NCBI GenBank assembly: GCA_026991065.1
Contig: JALXCG010000468.1
Span: 1 to 5,793, forward strand
Length of the DNA: 5,793 nucleotides
DNA from: Gemmatimonadota bacterium
GTDB lineage: Bacteria > GCA-2686955
Direction: 5' to 3'
This document shows positions 1-5,793 of the stretch, in pieces. Made by a program: the position numbers and the translations under genes. Below the pieces are notes generated by a model that worked only from the letters and a program-made list of their open reading frames with translations, had not been told where the DNA came from and did no database searches. Position 1 is the stretch's first letter. The number at the start of each line of letters is the position of its first letter.

Positions 1-2275
1 CGTCCGGGTCGACCTCCGCGGTGGGATCCTCTGTGGCTTCGGTCAGCTCCAATGCGGTCCGCAGCAACTCCGCGCCCTGGTCGAATGCCATCGCCTCCAG
101 GGCTTGCTGCGCGGCCACTTCGGCGCAGTCTGAAGCGGCCGCGAATCGCCGCGCCGCGATAAGATGCGGCAGAGTGCTTTGCGGCGCTCGTGTCGCGCTG
201 TCGGTACTGATCAGGGCGCTGGCGATTCTGTCGTACAGGTGCCTGCGGGCTGCGTCGTCGAGCCGATTCAGCAACGCCGTGCGCACCCGATCGTGGTAGG
301 TCTCCACGGCGTCATCGGCGGCATTGCCGGAACTCCTGCCCAGGTGCGCCGCGCGCAAGTGGGCGAGGGCACGGTCGAAGCCCTTCGGATCCAGGCCGCA
401 GGCGATCCGCGCTGTCTCCTGCGCCAGCGGTGTCCCTGCGGCAGCCAGCACTTCAAGCAACTTACGGGATTCCGGGTCCAACTGTTCGACCCGCGACCAC
501 AATACATCGTCAAACCGCAGTGGCTGATCGAGTGAGCCGTAGTGCGTGACGTGGCGCACCATCTCCAGCAGGAAAAGCGGATGGCCACGGGTTTCGGCGA
601 TGATGCCGCGACTCTCCTCCGATGTGAGTGCCGGCCCCAGCAAGTTGATCAGCCGGTGGGCATCTTGCCGGCCAAGTTCGCCCAGGGGCAGGCGCACGAA
701 ATCGGCATTGCGGCCCGCGATGTCCCGCAGAGCGGGTTCATTCAGAGCTTCGCTGCGGACGACCAAGAGGAGCAGCAGCGCCGGAGCACCGCGCGGATGG
801 AGGATTTCGCGCAGAAGAGCGCGGCTGTCGTTGTCCGCCCAGTGAAAATCGTCGATGGCGATGACCAGGGAGTGCCGGAGGCTCAACCGCGAGAGCAACT
901 CGCGAAGAACCTGGAACACTCGCTGACGCATCTCGCGCGGGTCGCTTCGGTTGTCCCGGTCGGTCGCAGCTTCGGCAACGCCACTGACTTGGCGAAGGAC
1001 AGGAAAGACCTGCGCGAGCAGTCCGATGCCCGGCGGCAGAAGGGTACCGATGGTCTCGGTGGGCAGCGAGGCCAAATGGCGGGCAAGCGCGTCGATCACA
1101 CCATCCCATGCCTTGTAAGGAACACTCTCCCGCTCATAGCAGCGGCCGGCGAACAGAACCACGGCCGGCTGACTCTGTTGCAATCGGTGGCCGAACTGGC
1201 GGATCAGTTCGCTCTTGCCGATGCCGGAAGGGCCATCCACGACGATGACGCTGGGGTGCACTCCGGAACAATTCGCATGTGCTTGCTCCAGGAACTCCAG
1301 TTCGAAACCGCGTCCGACGAAGGGATGTCCCGGCAACGGTCCCCCATGGGCGTCTTCAGTGTCGCCGGCTGCTGCGTCAGACTCCTGGCCGACCACTTGC
1401 AGGATCTGATCGGCTCCCGCGCGAACCTCCGGATCGGGGGCCAGCAACGCCATGGCCAAAGCGCTCAGATCCGCGTCACATGCGGGTGCCGCTGATGCGG
1501 GAGAATGCGGCACCCGTGCGCTATGCGCGCTCTGCATCTGCGTTTCCCGGTCAGGCCACGGAAGATGCCCGGTGAGCGCCTCATAGAGAATGACTCCCAC
1601 GCTGTACCAATCCGTCGCCGGGCCAGGCTCGCCGCCGGTGAGCCGCTCGGGAGCCACGTAAGCGAGGGCACCGGCCTCCTCCCCGCGCTCCTCTGTGTGA
1701 CCAGGAGAAGACCCTGCGATCAAGCCCGGGTCGACAATGACCAGGCGGCCAGTCGTGGTGACCAGGACGTTGGAGGGCTTGAGGTTGCGATGTAGCAATC
1801 CGGCCTGATGGATGGCCTGCACACCGCGGGCGAGTTGGCGCAGCAGCGCGCGCAATTGTCCCGCATCACTTCGCGGCATGCCCGGAACGGCGCAGCCAGG
1901 GTGAAGTTCTGGTGCGGGAGTCACGTCCGCAGCGGTGGCCGCGCTCAGCGGTGGAGGAGAAGAGGAGCGAAGGTGGGCGAGAATCTCCTCGCCGTCGACC
2001 AACTCCATCGTGAAAAACCAAGTTCCGCCGGCTTCAAGCACCTCTTCGAGACGCACCAGGTTGCGGTGCTGAATCTCCCGCAGGGCCCGGAACCGTGCCT
2101 TGAAACGCAAGCTGGCTTCGGTATCCAGAGCGCGCAGGGTCTTGAGCGCCAATTGGCGCCCTCGGGTCCGATCGAAGACCGCGTACACCGCACCCGTGCC
2201 ACCGGCACCGAGCCTCTCCACCACTTGGAACCGGTCAGTTCCGGGAAACTCGTCCGAGCGCTCACGGTGATGCAA
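1..2275 (-). CDS. Ser/Thr kinase-like (probable pseudokinase) / AAA ATPase fusion protein, C-terminus cut by window edge
   Basis: A single open frame of 758 codons runs off the left edge. Residues 15-240 form a protein kinase fold: Gly-rich loop GAGGTGAVY (23-31), ATP-binding Lys45 in LALK, catalytic-loop region HRNLKPSN (162-169), metal site DPG (182-184), APE (208-210) and DWYSVG (222-227). Residues 104-138 are a Pro/Ala/Ser-rich insert. Residues 319-580 are an AAA_16-type ATPase: FVGR entry (319-322), Walker A GPSGIGKS (348-355), the CYERESVPYK motif (379-388) typical of this kinase-ATPase family, Walker B LVIAIDD (470-476) followed by HWAD, and HPLFLLE (565-571). A helical, TPR-like region follows to the edge. 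Family members are cytoplasmic signal-transduction proteins. Here the catalytic HRD Asp is Asn164, the DFG Phe is Pro183 and the alpha-C Glu position is Arg61, so phosphotransfer is doubtful while the ATPase looks intact. The TTG start was chosen because no ATG or GTG lies in frame before the kinase fold and GGAG sits 5 nt upstream; another TTG is at 2296. It lies 52 bp after a thiamine-binding protein gene. Confidence 0.93.
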   Translation of the reverse strand, partial: MHHRERSDEFPGTDRFQVVERLGAGGTGAVYAVFDRTRGRQLALKTLRALDTEASLRFKARFRALREIQHRNLVRLEEVLEAGGTWFFTMELVDGEEILAHLRSSSPPPLSAATAADVTPAPELHPGCAVPGMPRSDAGQLRALLRQLARGVQAIHQAGLLHRNLKPSNVLVTTTGRLVIVDPGLIAGSSPGHTEERGEEAGALAYVAPERLTGGEPGPATDWYSVGVILYEALTGHLPWPDRETQMQSAHSARVPHSPASAAPACDADLSALAMALLAPDPEVRAGADQILQVVGQESDAAAGDTEDAHGGPLPGHPFVGRGFELEFLEQAHANCSGVHPSVIVVDGPSGIGKSELIRQFGHRLQQSQPAVVLFAGRCYERESVPYKAWDGVIDALARHLASLPTETIGTLLPPGIGLLAQVFPVLRQVSGVAEAATDRDNRSDPREMRQRVFQVLRELLSRLSLRHSLVIAIDDFHWADNDSRALLREILHPRGAPALLLLLVVRSEALNEPALRDIAGRNADFVRLPLGELGRQDAHRLINLLGPALTSEESRGIIAETRGHPLFLLEMVRHVTHYGSLDQPLRFDDVLWSRVEQLDPESRKLLEVLAAAGTPLAQETARIACGLDPKGFDRALAHLRAAHLGRSSGNAADDAVETYHDRVRTALLNRLDDAARRHLYDRIASALISTDSATRAPQSTLPHLIAARRFAAASDCAEVAAQQALEAMAFDQGAELLRTALELTEATEDPTAEVDPD

Positions 2276-2280
2276 GCCAG

Positions 2281-2284
2281 CTCC
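2281..2284 (-). promoter_or_regulatory. Shine-Dalgarno-like GGAG deciding the TTG start at 2275
   Basis: On the minus strand GGAG is followed by 5 nt (CTGGC) and then TTG. This is the only start-like codon in frame with both suitable spacing and a position just ahead of the kinase fold. The frame is closed upstream by TGA at 2374-2372 and has no ATG or GTG in between. Confidence 0.45.
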
Positions 2285-2327
2285 GATTCTTCGCAAGCGT
2301 GGTTCGAATACCGCCCCGGCGAAGAAG

Positions 2328-2645
2328 CTACCGCGCTTCCTCGTCCCCCGAGTTGGCCTCGCGGACGGCTTTCAGTTTGTCCTGAATTCCTTGCTCTTTG
2401 TCGATGCGAGAGCCGAGACGAATGGTTGTGGAGATGCGGGCGACACCACGCTCATGCAGCGTGAGGTGGACTTTCTTGAGGGCGGCGAAGATGGTGTCAT
2501 AGTCGCCTTCGATGTTGGTTCCGTAGCCATGGAGAAGAACCGGGAGCCCGGTCTCTTCCAGAATTCTGTGCGCCAGGGCGACCTCTTGGCGCACCGAAAC
2601 CCGGCCGGTCATGGGAACCACGCAGATGTCTACAATGACTTTCAT
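2328..2645 (-). CDS. MTH1187-family (DUF77/YkoF-like) thiamine-binding protein
   Basis: A complete small cytoplasmic protein of 105 residues, the usual length for this family. The ferredoxin-like MTH1187/DUF77 pattern is clear. A beta strand opens the protein (residues 2-10), followed by a helix with VALAHRILEETGL (22-34), then the signature HGYGTNIEGD (39-48), a second helix (49-66), and the closing strand RISTTIRLGSRID (70-82). Known members bind thiamine or a related pyrimidine and form oligomers. The exact biological role is unsettled; some have been suggested to supply or sense thiamine precursors. ATG at 2645 is the natural start because the first strand begins directly after it, but no strong Shine-Dalgarno sequence precedes it. 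It sits 79 bp after the histidine kinase gene and 52 bp before the kinase/ATPase gene, all in one direction, so cotranscription is possible. The last residues (GDEEAR) are a polar tail. Family assignment is confident; any link to signalling is inference. Confidence 0.93.
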   Translation of the reverse strand: MKVIVDICVVPMTGRVSVRQEVALAHRILEETGLPVLLHGYGTNIEGDYDTIFAALKKVHLTLHERGVARISTTIRLGSRIDKEQGIQDKLKAVREANSGDEEAR

Positions 2646-2681
2646 GCAACCAGCATAGCGAAGCTGCGCCGGCGATGGAAG

Positions 2682-2701
2682 GGGGACTCAGCAGGGTCCC
2701 C
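2682..2701 (-). repeat. 6-bp-stem hairpin in the gap between histidine kinase and DUF77 genes
   Basis: GGGGAC and GTCCCC are perfectly complementary and enclose an 8-nt loop. The hairpin lies 24 nt after the stop codon of the upstream histidine kinase gene. No T-run follows in the reading direction, so it is not a classical intrinsic terminator. It could attenuate or stabilise a polycistronic transcript, or be a chance structure in GC-rich DNA. Confidence 0.35.
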
Positions 2702-2724
2702 GGCAGATCCTGCAATGGCTGGGG

Positions 2725-4137
2725 TTAGCCGACGGGTTGTGGCTCGTTTTGGGGTTGGCGCCACTTGCGCACGACCCGTGCCAGTGCTTCGGCATTGACC
2801 GGTTTGGTCAGGTAGTCATTCATACCGGCGGCGAGTGCTGCTTGATGATCGGCTGCTGTGGCTGCCGCGGTGAGAGCGACGATGGGGGTGTTGGCGACGG
2901 TGCCCGGTGACCGGCGCACAGCCGAAGTAGTGGTCGCGCCGTCCATGCCCGGCATGTGGCAATCCATCAGGATGAGGGCGAAGGTCTCAACCTCCAGCAT
3001 TTGCAACGCCTCTTCGCCGGATGCGACGGCCGTGGGGTGGCACCCCATGCGCTCCAGGAGACGCTGGAGAACCAGCCGATCGAGAGAATGATCATCGACA
3101 ATCAGGATCCGGGTTTCGGCGATCTGGTTCTGGCCGTTGTCGGCGAACACGTTCTCAAGGGGCGGCGCGGGAGTCGGTTGCTTGGGGGGCGCCACTTGCA
3201 GAGGAACCTCGAACCAGAAGCAGGCTCCGTCTCCGGGCTTGCTCAGAACGCCAATCCTGCCATCCATTCGCTCGATCCACTCCTTGCAGATGGCCAGGCC
3301 GAGTCCGGCACCGCCGTGAGTGCGCCGGTAGCTGGAGTCGCCTTGCGTAAAAAGACCAAAGATCTTCTCCTGCAGCTCTGGTGCGACCCCGATCCCGTGA
3401 TCCAGGACTTCGAAGCGCGCGATCAGATGATCCGGGTCAAGTGGATGGCAACGAAGACGAATCTTGATGGGGCCGGTTTCACTGAATTCGATCGCATTGG
3501 AAACCAGCCTTCCCACTACTTGGCGCAGCCGGGTTGCATCACAAAGGAGCAGCGGCATTGGCTCGTCGCCGGTGTCGAGATCGATCCTCAACCCTTTGCT
3601 CCGCGCGGCGTTTGTCATCATCGTGGCAACGCGGAGCAGCGTCGCGCGAAGATCCGTGGCGCGTAGATTGAGTGTGACCGCACCGGTTTCCAGTTCTGTG
3701 ACCTCCAGCACTTCATCGATGAGTCGGAGCAGTGCCGTCGCTGACTGGGAGATAATCTCGACATAGGAACTCTGTTCGGCGTCGAGTTTCGTGTCCTCCA
3801 GCACCGGGAGCATGCCCACGATGCCGTTCAGAGGTGTGCGAAGCTCGTGGCTCATGTTGGTGAGGAAGAGCGCCTTGGCTTGGTCGGCCGCACTCGCCTG
3901 CCGTCGCGCTTCTTCGAGTTCACTCTCACGGGCCGCGATCCGCGCTTCGATGCGCGCCGCCATCCGGTAGCCAAGCAGTAGGTTGGTTACTGCGACAAGA
4001 GCAACAATCGGGGCGACGTAGCCCGCTGCTTCCTGGTGCCACAGCATCGCACCAAGCATGACGAGTGGGAGCAATGTGGCAGCGGTCAGGAACAGACGAA
4101 TGCTCTGCCGCGCAGAGTTCACGCGGAGAGATTTCAT
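2725..4137 (-). CDS. Membrane-anchored hybrid sensor histidine kinase with C-terminal receiver
   Basis: This 470-aa protein is an inner-membrane two-component signalling kinase. Two hydrophobic segments (about 15-33 and 39-57) are separated by only about five residues, so no real extracytoplasmic sensor is present. A charged, probably coiled-coil linker (60-87) follows. HisKA carries the phosphoacceptor His97 in [11 protein letters not shown] (95-105). HATPase_c shows the N-box Asn214 in [10 protein letters not shown]1 box DHGIG (246-250), F box (about 260-265) and G2 box GGAGLGLAI (275-283). A Pro-rich linker (316-326) leads to a receiver domain (343-460) with acidic pair Asp348/Asp349, phosphoacceptor Asp392 in [11 protein letters not shown], Thr423 and Lys445 in TKP. 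It should autophosphorylate and pass phosphate internally, then to an Hpt protein; none is encoded in this window. The frame extends upstream to ATG 4233, but ATG 4137 is preferred: GGGAG lies 8 nt before it and the extra 32 residues look non-coding. The first N-box Asn is Arg210 and the usual Lys is Glu217, while the metal-binding Asn is kept. Confidence 0.95.
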   Translation of the reverse strand: MKSLRVNSARQSIRLFLTAATLLPLVMLGAMLWHQEAAGYVAPIVALVAVTNLLLGYRMAARIEARIAARESELEEARRQASAADQAKALFLTNMSHELRTPLNGIVGMLPVLEDTKLDAEQSSYVEIISQSATALLRLIDEVLEVTELETGAVTLNLRATDLRATLLRVATMMTNAARSKGLRIDLDTGDEPMPLLLCDATRLRQVVGRLVSNAIEFSETGPIKIRLRCHPLDPDHLIARFEVLDHGIGVAPELQEKIFGLFTQGDSSYRRTHGGAGLGLAICKEWIERMDGRIGVLSKPGDGACFWFEVPLQVAPPKQPTPAPPLENVFADNGQNQIAETRILIVDDHSLDRLVLQRLLERMGCHPTAVASGEEALQMLEVETFALILMDCHMPGMDGATTTSAVRRSPGTVANTPIVALTAAATAADHQAALAAGMNDYLTKPVNAEALARVVRKWRQPQNEPQPVG

Positions 4138-4145
4138 GGGCACTG

Positions 4146-4150
4146 CTCCC
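4146..4150 (-). promoter_or_regulatory. Shine-Dalgarno GGGAG for the histidine kinase start at 4137
   Basis: GGGAG lies on the minus strand 8 nt before ATG 4137. It supports this start over the in-frame ATG at 4233, whose extra residues are rich in Pro, Arg and Cys and precede the first membrane segment without resembling a signal sequence. Confidence 0.55.
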
Positions 4151-4221
4151 GAAGAAAGGAATCCCCGACAACCCCTGTCATGGGCGGCGGACCTGAGTGG
4201 CACCCCAGTGGGTCGACAAGG

Positions 4222-4235
4222 CCGTGCCGGCACGG
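4222..4235. repeat. Perfect 14-bp palindrome, candidate operator
   Basis: CCGTGCCGGCACGG equals its own reverse complement. It lies 85 bp upstream of the histidine kinase start at 4137, in non-coding DNA, where a dimeric regulator could bind. GC-rich genomes produce such palindromes by chance more often than others, so the regulatory reading is inference. Confidence 0.35.
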
Positions 4236-4542
4236 ACGATCATCCGGTTTTTGCATTGTTTCCGTTGCTCCACTTTTCTACCGATGTTGTGATCGGCCCC
4301 TGATGAGCGAGATCGACTGCACCGCTCCCCCGCTTGAGAGAAAAGGGCATTCTCTGCTCTGCTCGGCGTGGATTTGCACAGGAAATGAGCGTGCCTGGCA
4401 TGGGGATTCGTATGCGCAGGAAAACTTTGATGAAATATCGTCACCCCTCTTCCGTGCTTGGGGTGGAATGCTATCCTTGATCCACAACTCAATCGAGTGG
4501 AATCGCACGACAGGCTCCCGGTGTTCGGCGGGGCCTGGATTG

Positions 4543-4563
4543 CGCAGTACGCAGTGCGCAGTG
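4543..4563 (+). repeat. Three tandem 7-bp direct repeats (CGCAGTR)
   Basis: CGCAGTA, CGCAGTG and CGCAGTG follow each other without a gap. The array ends 34 bp before the preferred start of the membrane protein gene, where a promoter or an upstream binding site could lie. Tandem short repeats of this kind can be regulator binding sites, a replication-slippage product, or one copy of a dispersed genomic repeat; the sequence alone does not decide. Confidence 0.5.
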
Positions 4564-4597
4564 GCTGCGGAGGCGGCAAGGGGGCTGACGAGAGAGC

Positions 4598-5793
4598 ATG
4601 GCTGCAATCGGGGAACAAGAACTGTCAATGGGCGATGGGGGGGCGCGTGCGAGCCGGTCAAGGCTGGGGCCGGCTGTGGCGCTGGCATTGCTGCTGGTTG
4701 CCGTGACACTGCCGGGGTGGCTCTTGCGTGGGGAGTTGAGCGCGCCTCCCGATCTCAATGACACGCTGGTGCACCAGGCTTTGACAGCAGCGGTTCTGGA
4801 TGAATGGGAGGCGGGCAGAAGCGGACTGGACCCTTGGATCGGGGATTGGGCGTTCGGCTATCCTGTGCTGCATCACTATCAACCGGGCGCCTACTGGCTG
4901 ACTGCCGCGTTTGTGCGCCTGCTGCCGGGAGAGGTCAGCGTTGCGCAGGCGGTGGACTGGCTGACCTGGGGGCTGCAGACCTTCTTTCCGCTGCTGATTT
5001 GCGCCACGGTCGGTTGGCTGGGACTTGGCTGGGTGGAGGCGGTTGCCGCCGCCCTGCTGGCGACGCTGGTTTCGTCTCCCGGTCTCTATGGATGGGAATT
5101 CGGATCATTTGGTTGGGGTGGTTCGGGGCTCTATGCGCAGTTGGTCGCGACCTGGTTCTTCGTGCCGGCGCTGGCGGCGGGATACCGGGCACTGCGGGGC
5201 GCGGGACGGGTGTGGCCGGCGGCTCTGCTTCTGGCGCTGACCGCGCTGTGCCACCTGATCTATGGCTACATGGCGGCGATTGCGCTGCTCGGTTTGCTCC
5301 TGCCGCGAACCGCCCAGTTGCGGCGCCTGGCCGGGCTCTACATCGGAACCGCTCTCTTGACCGCGTTTTTTGTCATCCCCTTCCTGCTGGATCGAGAGTT
5401 TGTTCTCCACAGTCGCTGGGAGCCGGCATGGAAATGGGCATCTTTCGGTTGGGCGCGGGCCTGGAATCTCCTGGCCAGCGGTGACCTTTTTGACGCCGGC
5501 AAGTTCTCTCTGGCCGGACGGGAATTGGTGCGACCGCCGATCATCCTGTTGCTCGCCGCGGTTGGAACCTGGGTGGGTCGCCGCCAGGCGGCGTTTCGCT
5601 TCCTGGGGGCGACGGCCGCGTTTTGGTTCGCGGTCTTTCTCGGCCGTGACACCTGGGGGCGCCTGCTGCTCTTGTTGCCATTCTCGAGCGAACTGCATCT
5701 GCACCGCATGGTGGGACCGGCGCAAGTGCTGGTCGCTGTGGCGGCCGGCACCGGACTAGTGGGGCTGCTTCGCTGGTCGCGACAAGCCGGGGA
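4598..5793 (+). CDS. Polytopic membrane protein, GT-C-like (6-pyruvoyl-tetrahydropterin-synthase-related family), C-terminus cut by window edge
   Basis: An open frame of 398 codons reaches the right edge without a stop. A polar, Arg-rich N-terminus (about 1-24) precedes a first membrane segment (about 26-43). Next comes a large external loop with PPDLNDTLVH (50-59) and GDWAFGYPVLHHYQPG (82-97). This layout is that of GT-C-fold lipid-linked-sugar glycosyltransferases and related proteins, where acidic residues of the first loop take part in catalysis or metal binding. Further hydrophobic segments lie near 119-141, 146-162, 178-198, 206-235, 245-264, 313-327, 332-349 and 371-391, and LHLHRMVGPAQ (366-376) resembles the late conserved motif of the family. 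A role in moving sugars onto cell-surface polymers or proteins is inferred; the substrate is unknown. ATG 4598 was chosen as the most upstream start after a TGA at 4586, with a weak GAG 5 nt before it; ATG 4628 (residue 11) is the alternative. The gene diverges from the signalling block. Confidence 0.85.
   Translation, partial: MAAIGEQELSMGDGGARASRSRLGPAVALALLLVAVTLPGWLLRGELSAPPDLNDTLVHQALTAAVLDEWEAGRSGLDPWIGDWAFGYPVLHHYQPGAYWLTAAFVRLLPGEVSVAQAVDWLTWGLQTFFPLLICATVGWLGLGWVEAVAAALLATLVSSPGLYGWEFGSFGWGGSGLYAQLVATWFFVPALAAGYRALRGAGRVWPAALLLALTALCHLIYGYMAAIALLGLLLPRTAQLRRLAGLYIGTALLTAFFVIPFLLDREFVLHSRWEPAWKWASFGWARAWNLLASGDLFDAGKFSLAGRELVRPPIILLLAAVGTWVGRRQAAFRFLGATAAFWFAVFLGRDTWGRLLLLLPFSSELHLHRMVGPAQVLVAVAAGTGLVGLLRWSRQAG

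Larger units (their letters stand above)
4138..4597. other. 460-bp divergent intergenic region
   Basis: This stretch separates the leftward histidine kinase gene from the rightward membrane protein gene and must hold the promoters of both. It is visibly less GC-rich than the genes, notably around 4250-4290 and 4415-4440. No convincing sigma-70 hexamer pair at proper spacing was found on either strand; a TATCCT at 4472-4477 lacks a matching -35. It holds a 14-bp palindrome (4222-4235), an inverted repeat CACCCC/GGGGTG (4442-4447 and 4460-4465) with a 12-nt loop, and a three-unit heptamer repeat (4543-4563). Open frames crossing it have no recognisable protein character. No tRNA or riboswitch pattern was recognised. 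Confidence 0.7.

Noticed and set aside
542-1495. A 317-codon plus-strand open frame opposite the kinase/ATPase gene
   Set aside because: It is antisense to the AAA domain, whose minus-strand reading has clear Walker A, Walker B and family motifs. The plus-strand product has no recognisable domain and is a by-product of GC-rich codon use.
1808-2464. A 218-codon plus-strand open frame
   Set aside because: It crosses the ends of two real minus-strand genes and is antisense to the Gly-rich loop region; no protein pattern is visible.
2956-3666. A 236-codon plus-strand open frame
   Set aside because: It is antisense to the ATPase and receiver domains of the histidine kinase, which are unmistakable on the minus strand.
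4167-4179. GACA-ACCCC-TGTC inverted repeat ahead of the histidine kinase start
   Set aside because: The arms are only 4 bp long, which is expected often by chance.
4196-4212. AGTGG repeated at an 11-bp spacing
   Set aside because: Two 5-bp units are too short to support a regulatory claim.
4178-4709. Two minus-strand frames (146 and 143 codons) in the intergenic region
   Set aside because: They overlap each other and the membrane protein gene, have no recognisable domain and no convincing ribosome binding site.
4036-4761. A 241-codon plus-strand frame covering the divergent intergenic region
   Set aside because: It overlaps the start of the histidine kinase gene and the first part of the membrane protein gene in the wrong frame. 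Its translation is low in pattern and rich in Cys, Arg and Gly.
4804-5484. A 226-codon plus-strand frame inside the membrane protein gene
   Set aside because: It is a shifted frame. The other frame gives a continuous polytopic membrane protein with family motifs from 4598 to the edge.
5105-5725. A 206-codon minus-strand frame
   Set aside because: It is antisense to the membrane protein gene, very rich in Gln, Arg and Pro, and without domain character.

Overview
The window is GC-rich, densely coded bacterial DNA. It holds four protein-coding genes, two of them cut by the window edges. No RNA gene, insertion sequence, CRISPR array or phage gene was found. The gene types point to a large-genome, signalling-rich Gram-negative bacterium of the Acidobacteriota, Planctomycetota or Myxococcota kind: a Ser/Thr-kinase domain fused to an AAA ATPase, a hybrid histidine kinase and a polytopic GT-C-like membrane protein. 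The phylum is an inference from gene families only; there is no marker gene here.

Left part, minus strand: a block of three genes reads from about 4137 down to the left edge. First is a membrane-anchored hybrid histidine kinase (4137-2725) with two transmembrane segments, HisKA, HATPase_c and a C-terminal receiver, and almost no extracytoplasmic sensor. After a 79-bp gap containing a small hairpin comes a 105-aa MTH1187-type thiamine-binding (DUF77) protein (2645-2328). After another 52 bp comes a large Ser/Thr-kinase-like/AAA ATPase protein, read from a TTG start at 2275 and running off the left edge with at least 758 residues. Its kinase domain is degenerate at the HRD aspartate, the DFG phenylalanine and the alpha-C glutamate, so it is probably a pseudokinase regulating an AAA/STAND-like signalling module.

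Middle: 4138-4597 is a 460-bp divergent intergenic region. It carries a perfect 14-bp palindrome, three tandem 7-bp direct repeats just upstream of the rightward gene, and a short inverted repeat. It presumably contains the promoters of both transcription units.

Right part, plus strand: a multi-pass membrane protein (4598 to the right edge, at least 398 residues) resembles GT-C-fold glycosyltransferases and the 6-pyruvoyl-tetrahydropterin-synthase-related membrane family. Its first external loop has an acidic NDxxxH motif. No functional link to the leftward signalling block can be shown from this window.

No clearly new multi-gene system is visible. The observation most worth following is the degenerate kinase domain fused to an intact AAA ATPase.
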